Of a stretch of 64,000 nt of DNA, positions 8,784-17,143 are shown in pieces (position 1 is the first letter of the stretch; the number at the start of each line of letters is the position of its first letter). The notes under the pieces are model-generated. The model searched no databases, was not told the DNA's origin, and saw nothing but the letters and a program-made list of their open reading frames with translations. Origin of the DNA: G963665495 sp963677785 (lineage in GTDB: Bacteria; Desulfobacterota; Desulfovibrionia; Desulfovibrionales; Desulfovibrionaceae); contig CAXXDH010000003.1 of the NCBI GenBank assembly GCA_963677785.2, forward strand, positions 3,782,001-3,846,000, read 5' to 3'. The position numbers and the translations under genes were made by a program.

Positions 8784-8856
8784 CCGCCGTCGTTCCGCTC
8801 CGTCCTCAGCCCTCCGGGCTGCCCCTTCGGGGACGGACTCCGCTCCACGACGGCGG
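8784..8856. repeat. GC-rich multi-branched hairpin inside the IS3 copy 2 tail
   Basis: The outer arms CCGCCGTCGT (8784-8793) and ACGACGGCGG (8847-8856) enclose smaller palindromes AGCCCTCCGGGCT and CCCCTTCGGGG. It lies between the orfB stop and the right inverted repeat and could terminate transcription or fold during transposition. Confidence 0.6.
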
Positions 8857-8958
8857 TAGGAGACCGGCAAAAGTCAGCGTTTGATCTAATACTGGACCAG
8901 TAGATTCCACCTTAACTTTGCCGGTCCGTGGTCCAAAAGGTGGGGGGAGGCTTAGTTG

Positions 8959-9159
8959 TCACTGGATGGAGGCTTGTTGGAATTGGACGAATTTTGATTG
9001 AGCCTGGCTTCGAGCTGAGATGCCCAAAAGATGACGGACACGAGCTTTGAGCATTTGGTTCTCGTCAAAAAGATCAGAAACAAACCCCAGCATGGGCCAA
9101 GGCGTGTTGCTGACTACTTCTGCGGAAACCTTTTCGGCGATAGGCGTAAGTTCGTCCAT
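8959..9159 (-). CDS. Small hypothetical ORF between two insertion sequences
   Basis: A 66-residue frame with no recognised domain; it is mixed-charge with a predicted helix (DENQMLKARVRHLLG). The region before the start is AT-rich and shows no clear ribosome site. It could be a leftover of the gene that the IS elements entered, or chance. Confidence 0.25.
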   Translation of the reverse strand: MDELTPIAEKVSAEVVSNTPWPMLGFVSDLFDENQMLKARVRHLLGISARSQAQSKFVQFQQASIQ

Positions 9160-9221
9160 GCTATAAAAATTAACATTTTTTAGAAAAAGTCTACACCCTG
9201 TGAGCGCTTACGAAATTTCGT

Positions 9222-9772
9222 ATGCGACAGCTGTCCTTATTCGATCTGCCTACGGATTCCAAGCAGGGGGCGGACGGGCCCCGGTTGTGGTGGGCAATCC
9301 AGTACAAGCCTTGGTACGAGCGGGCTGTGTCCGATTTCAGGGAAATGTACGGGGTGGGGCCGATCTTTTTTCTGGAGTGGCCGAAGCATCAGGTGTTTCT
9401 GCGAGAACCTTCAGCGCCTCTCATCATAGAGAGAAGTACGGGGAGGCTCGCGAAGCCGCGGACAGGAGTGCTTTGGCGGACGGATTACCGCGAAGTGAAG
9501 GCCTTTCGTCCTGCCGACGTCGCACCCTGATTGCGGAAATTCTCGCAGGCGGGAGCCCGTGGTTTTGGGACGACGAGTGGCGCCCCATGGTCATGAGCGA
9601 GATTCGCGTGCACGGGGACAACGCTGAGCCCCTTGCGACCAGGCTCGCGGCTCTGGATGTCTATTTTCTGCGCTGGTGCGGTCCTGGGGAGAGCTGTATT
9701 TTTCGCCTCTTTGGCGAGCCCGGGCTGCTCGTTTCGCTGGCCTACGCGGAGGCGCCTTTGGGCGGTGTCTGA
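9222..9772 (+). pseudogene. Hypothetical ORF beside IS66 tnpC, probably frameshifted
   Basis: A 102-residue frame (9222-9530, beginning MRQLSLFDLPTDSK) reads like a natural protein with many aromatics (RLWWAIQYKPWYERA) and stops at TGA 9530. A second frame then carries a similarly natural stretch (GGSPWFWDDEWRP to LFGEPGLLVSLAYAE) up to 9772. Together they suggest one gene of about 183 codons split by a frameshift near 9520-9530. Its end overlaps the tnpC end by 31 bases on the opposite strand. Function not recognised. Confidence 0.4.
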
Positions 9773-11319
9773 GAGTTCTTTGAAAAATTGCGCGGCAGCA
9801 GGGACTCAAAATCCTCCTGCGTACGCGCATATGGCAACCGCTCGAAAACGCGGACCAGGTAGTCGTAGGGGGTAAGGCCGCCGGCTTTTGCGGTTTCAAT
9901 GAGGGAGTACATGGCCGCGCTGGCTTTTGCGCCCGCTGGCGAACCGGAAAAAAGCCAGTTTTTACGGCCCACGGCAAACGGACGGATCGCGTTTTCAGCC
10001 GCGTTGTTGTCCGGGTGCAGCCGTCCGTCTGAAAGGTATGCCTCAATTCGGCTCCACTGGCCCAGGGCATAGCCGATGGCCTTGCCGAGCAGGCTTTTGG
10101 GCGGTGTGCTTTTCTCGCGCTCGACCAGCAGCTTCTTGATTTTCTCCAGCAGCGGCTTCACCCGTTCCTGACGCATGGCGTAGATGTCTTCGGGCGGCAG
10201 CTTTACCTCACGAGCCTGCTTTTCGAGGTGATACAGCTTCTGGATCAGATTCAAGACGGTCTGAGCCGTGCCGATTTTGGTCTTGCCTTTTTTGGGAGCG
10301 GCCTTGAGCACGTCCTTGAACTTCCGCCGTACGTGCGCCAGGCAGCCCACATGCGTGATGCCTTCGCGTTCGCCCAGGTCGATGTAGCCGATATACCCGT
10401 CGGTCTGCAAAAAGCCCTTGAAATCACCGACGATCTCTGCGGCCACCGAGCCGCCGCGGCCGGGAGCGTAATGAAACAGCAGGGCCGGATGCTCGGGCGG
10501 ACCTCCCCTCGCCACCCACATGTATGATTTACTTGTGTTTTCTCGGCCCGGCTCCTTCAAAACCTGGACCGTGGTTTCGTCCATATTAATGATGGGGCCG
10601 GAGCGGATTTCCTGTTTGAGCAGAGCGACCAGCGGTTCGCAGGCCCGCGCGGCCCGGAGCGCCCAGCCGGACATGGTGGCGCGCGAAATGTCGATGCCGA
10701 TGCGTTCGAACATGTTCTGCTGCCGGTAAAACGGCAGGCCGTCCGCGAATTTGCCGACCAGAATGTAGGCCAGCAGGCTCGGCGTCACGATTCCCTGCGG
10801 GATCAGCTGCAGCGGCATGGAAGCGGTGCGTACCGTGGGTCCGTCGTCCTCCACGCCCTCGCACCCGCGGCAGGCGTATTTGGGGCGGATGTGGCGGATG
10901 ACCTGGACTTTGGCCGGAATGAAGTCCAGTTTTTCGCTGACTTCCTTGCCGATCCGCGTGAGTTGGCAACCGCAGGCGCAGATTTTCTCTTCTTCGGGAA
11001 TGTCGTGGACGACCTCCACGCGCGGAATCGCCGCCGGAATTGGCCGACGGCCCGACTTTTTGCGCGTATGCCCGGCAACTTCGGTGATTTCGTCAGCTTC
11101 GGCCTCCGGTTCTTCCGGCTCAGCGGCAACCATCTCGGCCTCGTCAAAAAGCGAGTACTGGTCTTCGTTCCGGCGCGGCCTGGCTTTTTCTGATTTGGCC
11201 AGGAACTGCAGGGCCTTGAAGAAACGAATCTGTTCTTCGAGCTGCGCGATGTAAGCGTCCTTGTCGGCGAGGATGACCTTGAGCGCGGCAGGATCGTCAG
11301 GAAGAAACGAAGTGTTCAT
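9742..11319 (-). CDS. tnpC: IS66-family transposase TnpC
   Basis: The 525-residue transposase has the IS66 layout. An N-terminal coiled helix comes first, then an acidic linker, then a zinc-binding region (CACGC and YACRGCEG). The DDE catalytic domain follows, with D in INMDETTVQVL, D in LQTDGYIGY and E in NNAAENAIRPFAVGRKNW. A C-terminal IS66_C-like segment (SLIETAKAGGLTPYDYL) completes it. It looks intact. Transposition in this family normally also needs TnpA and TnpB, and TnpB is damaged here. Confidence 0.95.
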   Translation of the reverse strand: MNTSFLPDDPAALKVILADKDAYIAQLEEQIRFFKALQFLAKSEKARPRRNEDQYSLFDEAEMVAAEPEEPEAEADEITEVAGHTRKKSGRRPIPAAIPRVEVVHDIPEEEKICACGCQLTRIGKEVSEKLDFIPAKVQVIRHIRPKYACRGCEGVEDDGPTVRTASMPLQLIPQGIVTPSLLAYILVGKFADGLPFYRQQNMFERIGIDISRATMSGWALRAARACEPLVALLKQEIRSGPIINMDETTVQVLKEPGRENTSKSYMWVARGGPPEHPALLFHYAPGRGGSVAAEIVGDFKGFLQTDGYIGYIDLGEREGITHVGCLAHVRRKFKDVLKAAPKKGKTKIGTAQTVLNLIQKLYHLEKQAREVKLPPEDIYAMRQERVKPLLEKIKKLLVEREKSTPPKSLLGKAIGYALGQWSRIEAYLSDGRLHPDNNAAENAIRPFAVGRKNWLFSGSPAGAKASAAMYSLIETAKAGGLTPYDYLVRVFERLPYARTQEDFESLLPRNFSKNSQTPPKGASA

Positions 11320-11380
11320 GACTGCGCATATTACACATAACTATTTGAAATATGATTAGAAAATAATATTTGCAATGTTT

Positions 11381-11732
11381 TCAACAAAGTGTCGAGTAGT
11401 TCAGCTTCCGATGTCCACGCAACGTGAGGGGATCGAGTCCGTCCAGCAACCAGGCAAGCTCGCGCTGGCCGAGCTCGAGGATTTCAGCCGCGGTTTCGGG
11501 CCAGTGAAAGCGCTCCTTTTCCAGGCGCTTCTGGCACAGGCAAAAAACGTTGCGGTCCCAGTAAAGGATTTTAATGATGGTCCGGCCGCGGTTGCAGAAG
11601 GCGAACAAATGATCTGAAAAGGCATCCCGCTCCAGATGATCGGCCACCAGCAGCGCGAGCCCGTCAATGGCTTTGCGCATGTCCGTTGCGCAGGACCAGA
11701 AATATTTTGGTCTGCGGACCGAACGGATTCAT
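11381..11732 (-). pseudogene. tnpB: IS66 accessory protein TnpB, frameshifted near the N-terminus
   Basis: ATG 11732 overlaps the tnpA stop (ATGA) and opens MNPFGPQTKIFLVL, the normal TnpB beginning. The body, MRKAIDGLALLVADHL to ILELGQRELAWLLDG, continues in a different frame from 11680. The family motif is a short GPTD-like link before MRKAIDGLA; here the sequence between the two pieces is two bases short, near 11683-11690. About 116 residues if repaired. An ATG at 11680 could give an N-terminally shortened protein. Confidence 0.75.
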
Positions 11733-12070
11733 TCCAGCCGCTCCAACGTACGCAGCAATTTTTTCAGAAGCGCGGGATTGAAATTTTCCCGGATCTCAAT
11801 CCGGTAGCGCTCTCCAATGTGCAGCTGCAGTGGTTCGCACGGCCCTCTCTCCGGGTTAAAATGCATGGGAACGGGAACCACGGTCGGAATATCGCCGTAT
11901 GCTGCATCCCGCTCGAACCGGCGCTTCCAATACCCCAGCGTACTCTTGGATATCCCGTGCTGCCTGCAGTACGCCTCCTGACTCAGGCCGCTGTGCTTGC
12001 AGCTCTCAATGTGCCTGCGCCATCTCTCGATCTCCTCAGCCGATGTCCGTCCCTTCGAACTTGCCGCCAT
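11729..12070 (-). CDS. tnpA: IS66 accessory protein TnpA
   Basis: The 113-residue protein has an N-terminal helix-turn-helix of the IS66 TnpA type (RWRRHIESCKHSGLSQEAYCRQHGISKSTLGYWKRRF, here quoted as two motifs: RRHIESCKHSGLS and GISKSTLGYWKRR). The variable C-terminal half is typical. AAGGAGGAGAAAGT precedes ATG 12070. The stop overlaps the tnpB start. Confidence 0.85.
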   Translation of the reverse strand: MAASSKGRTSAEEIERWRRHIESCKHSGLSQEAYCRQHGISKSTLGYWKRRFERDAAYGDIPTVVPVPMHFNPERGPCEPLQLHIGERYRIEIRENFNPALLKKLLRTLERLE

Positions 12071-12122
12071 ACTTTCTCCTCCTTGGTTGAGGAATACAGT
12101 ATGCCATGCCCGCGTAAGTAGG

Positions 12123-12515
12123 GGGAGATGGAGGCGTTCTGACGGTTACTTTGTTATTGTTGATCTGAAGGGGAAAATAGTGTTTCGCTATCCCTTGAGT
12201 GGCTATGGCTATCCCCCGTACTGGAAACCGCAATTTATTGATTCGAATCAGGTGCTCTGCTGGTCTCCGGATGCCTCCGGAGGAGGAGAGAATATCATTT
12301 TCATCGTAAATATGAAAAACGGCTCACAGCGCAGACTGGCCAAAGGCGCTAATCCTACTTTGGTAGATAAAGGACAGGCTATTGTTTACGAGCGCTGGGG
12401 CGAACTTGGGAACGACTGTTCTCCCTCGAACCTTTGGCGTCTGAATCTCAAGCCAGGGGCAACGCCCGAACGGATTGTCCTGAATGCGCACTATCCTGCA
12501 GGTTCTGCAGAATGA
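12123..12515 (+). pseudogene. 3' remnant of a beta-propeller-like gene cut by IS66
   Basis: An open frame begins directly at the IS66 edge and ends at TGA 12515. The 127 residues include blade-like repeats (YFVIVDLKGKIVFRY, ENIIFIVNMKNGSQRRLAKG, NLWRLNLKPG) resembling TolB or WD40-like propellers. No start codon or ribosome site belongs to it. The 5' part was not found on the far side of IS66, so deletion accompanied or followed the insertion. Confidence 0.6.
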
Positions 12516-12601
12516 AGCCCACGGCCCGGCTTGGCGACGCAGCTGTCGCCAAGCTGGTGCAGCAATGGGATTCTTGGAAACAGTGGGAACGAAGAGTGCC
12601 G

Positions 12602-12820
12602 TTACCGCGGGCGAAAAGTGATTCTGCCGCGGGTGAGGTCGTAAGGGCTGAGTTCGATGGTGACTGTGTCGCCGGGCATGACGCGGATGTGATGTTTGCG
12701 CATTTTGCCGGAAATGTGGGCGAGTACTTCGTGTTCGTTTGCAAGCAGGCAGCGAAACATGGCATTCGGGAGGGCTTCCTCCACGGTTCCAGTTACTTGT
12801 ATTCCTTCTTCTTTGGCCAT
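12602..12820 (-). CDS. infA: Translation initiation factor IF-1
   Basis: The 72-residue OB-fold protein binds the ribosomal A site during initiation. Its core is MAKEEGIQVTGTVEEALPN, FRCLLANEHEVLAHISGKMRKH (in part) and GDTVTIELSPYDLTRGRI. Start MAKEEG at 12820 is preceded by AAGGAGG with ideal spacing; the longer frame to 12871 has no site. It lies downstream of an RRM gene but is separated from it by a strong terminator. Confidence 0.97.
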   Translation of the reverse strand: MAKEEGIQVTGTVEEALPNAMFRCLLANEHEVLAHISGKMRKHHIRVMPGDTVTIELSPYDLTRGRITFRPR

Positions 12821-12853
12821 TGAGCCTCCTTTTTTTGTGGGAACAAAAGGGCG

Positions 12854-12886
12854 AAAAAAAGCCCACCCCACGGTACAGGGCGGGCT
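12854..12886 (-). terminator. Intrinsic terminator after the RRM gene
   Basis: On the minus strand GCCCGCCC pairs with GGGTGGGC and is followed by seven T. It sits between the RRM gene and infA. Confidence 0.85.
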
Positions 12887-12910
12887 TGTTGGTCCGGTAG
12901 TGGGAACGGC

Positions 12911-13180
12911 TTACCAGCGTTTTTGTTGACGTTGCGGACGGGGCTGTGCTTCATTCACCTTGAGGCTACGTCCGCCTAACATGGTGCCATTGATGGCACG
13001 AATGGCTTCTTCGGCATGCTCTCTTTCCATCTCGACGAAAGCAAAACCTCTGGAACGGCCGGTTTCACGATCCGTGATGATTTTGGCGGAAAGAACGGGC
13101 CCGTGTTGAGAAAACAGATCGCTAATTTCCTCTTCAGAGGTACTCCAGGACAGATTGCCAACGTAAATACTAATGGCCAT
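12911..13180 (-). CDS. RRM-type RNA-binding protein
   Basis: The 89 residues form one RNA recognition motif with RNP2 (IYVGNLSW) near the N-terminus and RNP1 (RGFAFVEM) in the middle, plus a basic Q/R-rich tail. Such small bacterial RRM proteins act as RNA chaperones and are often cold-responsive. AAGGAG precedes ATG 13180. A terminator follows. Confidence 0.93.
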   Translation of the reverse strand: MAISIYVGNLSWSTSEEEISDLFSQHGPVLSAKIITDRETGRSRGFAFVEMEREHAEEAIRAINGTMLGGRSLKVNEAQPRPQRQQKRW

Positions 13181-13260
13181 TGCTAAAAAAACTCCTTGAA
13201 AAAAGAACCTGTTAGCAAGACGTTCACAACCACCTTGTGTCTTGTCAACGCTAACAATAG

Positions 13261-13297
13261 AAAAAGGACAGGACTAGTCTCCCAATCCTTTTTTTAA
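13261..13297 (-). terminator. Possible terminator after tRNA-Glu
   Basis: On the minus strand an A/T-flanked hairpin (AAAGGA...TCCTTT with an internal GACTAGTC palindrome) ends in TTTTT, directly after the tRNA. The stem is imperfect. Confidence 0.4.
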
Positions 13298-13299
13298 TT

Positions 13300-13377
13300 T
13301 GGCGTCCCCAAGGGGATTTGAACCCCTGTCGCCGGCGTGAGAGGCCGGTGTCCTGGACCAAGCTAGACGATGGGGAC
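13300..13377 (-). tRNA. tRNA-Glu (anticodon CTC)
   Basis: Acceptor stem GTCCCCA/TGGGGAC, discriminator G and encoded CCA (13300-13302). The anticodon loop is CTCTCAC, giving CTC for GAG codons; the T arm is AGGGGTTCAAATCCCCT. It folds cleanly. Confidence 0.96.
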
Positions 13378-13521
13378 GCACTCTATGAAAAAGCCGCTGG
13401 TACGCAGCCGGTGAAGCAAATTATTTAAGCAATCTGTAGTAGGGTGTCAATCTTTTTTTTCAAAAAAACAGCTTAGGGTGTCCTTCCAGTCTTTCAGATC
13501 ACTGCGTCTCTGAAACAGGAG

Positions 13522-16137
13522 CTATCCCACCATTATCATGCCGTTGGCGTCGATTTTTACCGTACTTTTGGCACTCACTCTTGTCTGGAAGGAGTCTATG
13601 ATGATTTCATCGTTGGTCACTTTGAGGGAGCAGATGTTGGAAGAACTGCTGCCAAGGGTTGCACCCGAGCTGCTCAGTTCGAGTTGTGCTCCTACGTTTT
13701 TTTTCAGTACGATTTTTCCATCTGTGGAGGTCGGTATGGCCAGGGTACCGCCGTACTCAGTTCCAAGGCTGACATTGCCGCTGCCGGGCATGCTCAACTT
13801 GGTTCCTAGATGGCCTACGCTCACTTCAAACAGTTTACCCTGGTCCATCGTCATTTTTACATCACTTTTGTTTGTCAAGGTGAGTTTTTCCCCCTTGCCG
13901 TCTATGGTGAGGGAAGTTGAAAAGATGTCGTTCTCAGAAGTGCCCACGGTGATATTCAGGCCCTTTGCCGTTCCTCCGGTTTTGAGGACCTTGAGGCTGG
14001 CGCCGGATGCGTTCAGTTCGAGGCAGGAAGCGAACAGGGCATTGCTGACCTTTTTGCTCAAAGCTAAATAGTTTTTTGTGGCAAAACCGGGTCCAACCGC
14101 CTCCACCACCGCGCCCAGGATGCCTGTCACGCTGCCTGCGATTTGAGCGGTAGTGCAATCTATGTCCGGACACCCCCCTTTTGCGCCGAGAATCGCCGAC
14201 CAGCTGCCGACATTGGTCGCCAGGGCTGAGGCGGAGGATACAAGCATTTGTTTTTGGAGGGAGAAGTAGTATTCCTGCGCCGTCGTGTTCATGCCCGCCT
14301 TCAGTGTGATGCCTTCTTTGGCGATGTTTGTGATTTTCTCCTGGATGGCGGATTTCTGCGTTCCGAACGCTATGGACATGCCATAGCTAAATTTTACGTC
14401 CCAGCCCAGGTTTACCGTGTTGGCGATGCCTCCGATGACACCTATCTTGCTGCCGGCAAAAGCCGCGAAGTCCGCCCCGGCGGTAAATGAGATGCTGGCC
14501 CCTGCTTTGGCCGAGAAACTGTCGCTGGTTGAGGCTTCCACCACCTTTTTCGTGGTGCTGCTGGTGATGCCGGGGTTGTCCGGGTCGTTGCTGGCCACAT
14601 AAATGGTGTTTCCGCCTGGAGTCGCGAATCCGACACTTTCCTTGCCTTTTTGATCATTCATGACCAGCTTGTTGCCGGACATGGTCTGCAGGATATTGTA
14701 GGTTTTATTCTTGCTGGTAACGGGGTTCTTGTTGGAAGCATTGTAAAGAGCCGAGGTGATCACCGGACGGTCGATATCTCCCTCAACAAAACTGATCAGG
14801 ACTTCGGTTCCTTTGAGCAGGGGGAAATGCATGCCAAAGGCGGAATTTTGCGCGTTGTTGCCCGCATAGGGTTCGGCCATACGTATCCAATGCGAGGCTT
14901 TGCCCTCCTTTTTTTTCTCCAGGTCGAACGGAAGGCGTACTTTGTAGCGTCCTTTTTCATCAAGTTCCGCATACTCCCCGTTGCCTTCCGCATCGATTGT
15001 CGCGGAAAGCATTCCGTAAAAATGGGGAACCTGGATTTTTTTCGGCGGACGGTATTCGATTTTGGCAGGAATCGCACGAAACGTATTGCTGTACATTTGC
15101 TGCACTTCGTTTTTATCTCTTTGGCATTCCTGCTTTAAAAAGCTTTTGTCTACTCCCTCGTGCTGCACAAAAGTAACCAGGTACTCCGAATTGTACGGTT
15201 TATGGTAATGCTCTTGAAGTTTGAACGTGTGGCCTGCTTCCAGGTAGGGGCAGTAACTTTCTCCATGAAAAAGGGTTTCCATACTTTGCAACTCTTCAGC
15301 ATGGATCTGCGCCGCATCAATTTTGTACTCCTGTTCGAGGAAACAGGAGCCATAGTGATAATCCGTCCCCAACCCGGAAGAACAGGCATCGTGTTCTTTT
15401 TTCAGTTCGGTCTTTGGGTGTTCGTAATTATAATCTTTGAAAATCACTTTTTTGGGCAGGCTGCAGAATTCCGGAATAAACGAACGGATCAGGCTTTCCC
15501 GGAATTCATGGTCTTGCCCGGAAACAGGAAGGTACATCATATGGGGCAAGTCCATACGACATTTTTCGTGAGCCATTGCGCTGTTTGCAAGGACAAGCAT
15601 TTCTTCGTTTTTCTGCTGTTTGAAAAAGAAATGGACTCCCTGCGCTTCGAGCCAGCGGCAAATAAAATGATAGTCAGATTCGTTGAATTGACAGACATAT
15701 TCACATGTTGGATAAATTTCCTCTTTTCGCATTATTTTGTTTTTAAACGGGATGTCTGCCTCCTTGAGAACGTTTTCCATGATCTCCGGGAATGTTTTAT
15801 CCAAAAAAACACGCGAATTGGTTGTCTGGGTGAGAAGGTACAGTTTGGGCATCAGGATGATTTGGTAGTAGTAGAAGGCCCCGCTTTTTCTGATGTGACG
15901 AAACCGAAAGACAATGCCCTGAATTTCTCGTGACTGACCTTTTCCGGATATTTTAAGTTTGCAGTGTTGGTGCAGAATTTTCGATTGATCCAGTTGCAAA
16001 GTGGGAGCGGCCAGGACAATTTCAAACTGATAACAGAGAGAAATACTCTCGTGCCCCTTAAAACTGACCACGGAAAACGTATTGGCATCAAAACCGGAAA
16101 TGGTGAAAGAAAACGCATAGGCCTGCTGTGTATTCAT
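13522..16137 (-). CDS. vgrG: Type VI secretion spike protein VgrG with a long C-terminal extension
   Basis: The 871-residue protein begins with the gp27-like base (CQFNESDYHFICRWLEAQGVHFFF). It continues with the gp5-like OB fold (KGRYKVRLPFDLEKKKEG, HWIRMAEPYAGNNAQN, FPLLKGTEVLISFVEGDIDRPVI). From about residue 500 a Gly/Ala-rich region and a beta-helix-like tail reach the C-terminus, possibly carrying a cargo or effector function. ATG 16137 (MNTQQAYAF) follows a G7 run that serves as ribosome site. No other T6SS gene, Hcp, PAAR or immunity gene is adjacent, so this is an orphan vgrG; the apparatus must be encoded elsewhere. Confidence 0.92.
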   Translation of the reverse strand: MNTQQAYAFSFTISGFDANTFSVVSFKGHESISLCYQFEIVLAAPTLQLDQSKILHQHCKLKISGKGQSREIQGIVFRFRHIRKSGAFYYYQIILMPKLYLLTQTTNSRVFLDKTFPEIMENVLKEADIPFKNKIMRKEEIYPTCEYVCQFNESDYHFICRWLEAQGVHFFFKQQKNEEMLVLANSAMAHEKCRMDLPHMMYLPVSGQDHEFRESLIRSFIPEFCSLPKKVIFKDYNYEHPKTELKKEHDACSSGLGTDYHYGSCFLEQEYKIDAAQIHAEELQSMETLFHGESYCPYLEAGHTFKLQEHYHKPYNSEYLVTFVQHEGVDKSFLKQECQRDKNEVQQMYSNTFRAIPAKIEYRPPKKIQVPHFYGMLSATIDAEGNGEYAELDEKGRYKVRLPFDLEKKKEGKASHWIRMAEPYAGNNAQNSAFGMHFPLLKGTEVLISFVEGDIDRPVITSALYNASNKNPVTSKNKTYNILQTMSGNKLVMNDQKGKESVGFATPGGNTIYVASNDPDNPGITSSTTKKVVEASTSDSFSAKAGASISFTAGADFAAFAGSKIGVIGGIANTVNLGWDVKFSYGMSIAFGTQKSAIQEKITNIAKEGITLKAGMNTTAQEYYFSLQKQMLVSSASALATNVGSWSAILGAKGGCPDIDCTTAQIAGSVTGILGAVVEAVGPGFATKNYLALSKKVSNALFASCLELNASGASLKVLKTGGTAKGLNITVGTSENDIFSTSLTIDGKGEKLTLTNKSDVKMTMDQGKLFEVSVGHLGTKLSMPGSGNVSLGTEYGGTLAIPTSTDGKIVLKKNVGAQLELSSSGATLGSSSSNICSLKVTNDEIIIDSFQTRVSAKSTVKIDANGMIMVG

Positions 16138-17143
16138 GATCCCCCCCATTTTTTGGACTGCCGCTAACGCAGGTAAAAGTCACCGGCCGAAGCTCTAGAA
16201 TAAATACAGCTATTACCTTTTATAACATGCCATATGGAGTTATGTTCTTATCCTCAAACTGAGTCAACTGGAAGTGTTTTATATAATCAGTTAGCTCTGT
16301 TTTCTTTTGATGTGAAGAATATGGGCGTTTTTGTGTTAATTTTGCAGACCGATTAAGGGCATTTCTAATCTCGCTGAAGTATCCCACATCACTCTGCGCG
16401 ATATAATCAGTCCAAAAAAGGAGGAATAAAATAATCCAACTGTTATTTGATCGTATCCATGGCCAGTATCAGTTTATTATTCTTGATTCCGAACCAGCAT
16501 GCCGCTCTCTTGTGCATAATTGTAAAAAGAATATTCCTGGTGCGATTATGCGAATATTACTCCATAGTTAAACAAAATATTGAAAATTCCGCGTCCGGCG
16601 TTGCGGCAGACTTCGTTCTTTTTCTCTGTGGTTAGGTGCATCTTAACGGCTTAACTGCTTTTATTTCTTAGCTATTTCATATCGTTTATGATTCCTCAAA
16701 GGCGTTAGGGATGATCGATTGGATAAGCCTGAACAGTACGAATTTCGCAAGGTGAGATTTGTACGCGCCATCTTCTGTCCACATCGTTGAAGACTTCTCC
16801 CATTTCCAAGCCGGGGAATCGTGTGATATCACCTTTAAAATCGGTAGTGATGTTTTGTTCGTATTTGTAGCTCTCGTACTTGAGGAGTGCAGACAGATTA
16901 GCTTGATAACGGCATTTTTCTGTAAAGTGTTTTCCATGGTTTGGGATATGGCTCCCATACGGGGCGTACTCCGAATCTGCTGACAGAATGCCGAAGATAA
17001 CAATAGCATTAGCGAAAAAAACTAAATACTGCTGTTAAGATATATTTTATTATCACAAAATAAATAAATCGTCAGTAACCAAAACGGGGCCCGTGCTTGG
17101 AAAGTTGCAGGATTATAATGGTTGTTTTGACTTTTCAGCGTGA
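16138..17143. other. AT-rich 1-kb region without a confident gene
   Basis: The stretch between divergent vgrG and pdxA is markedly AT-rich compared with both neighbours. It holds a weak minus-strand frame (16686-17009). It also holds a 46-codon open frame at 16431-16571 whose strong AAAGGAGG site is followed by ATA rather than a start codon. It may be the remains of small genes upstream of vgrG. Confidence 0.5.
16686..17009 (-). CDS. Weak hypothetical ORF upstream of vgrG
   Basis: The frame has 107 codons on the same strand as vgrG. It has a short hydrophobic start (MLLLSSAFCQQ) and otherwise low-information sequence. No ribosome site is evident and no domain is recognised. Probably chance or a remnant. 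Confidence 0.2.
   Translation of the reverse strand: MLLLSSAFCQQIRSTPRMGAISQTMENTLQKNAVIKLICLHSSSTRATNTNKTSLPILKVISHDSPAWKWEKSSTMWTEDGAYKSHLAKFVLFRLIQSIIPNAFEES

Larger units (their letters stand above)
7594..8932 (+). mobile_element. IS3-family insertion sequence (copy 2), with a defective OrfB
   Basis: Two transposase frames lie between partly matching ends. TTAAGGTGGA at 7606-7615 is repeated inverted at 8905-8914 (TCCACCTTAA), and CGGACC near 7595 is mirrored by GGTCCG near 8923. The outer limits are approximate. About 130 bases between orfB and the right end are non-coding and strongly structured. Confidence 0.75.
9199..12122 (-). mobile_element. IS66-family insertion sequence, approximate limits
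   Basis: tnpA, tnpB and tnpC lie in the usual order on the minus strand. Limits are estimated: CTTACG motifs occur near 9205 and, inverted, near 12113, and the truncated gene resumes at about 12123. A perfect terminal repeat could not be defined by eye. A convergent passenger-like ORF sits between tnpC and the left limit. Confidence 0.65.
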
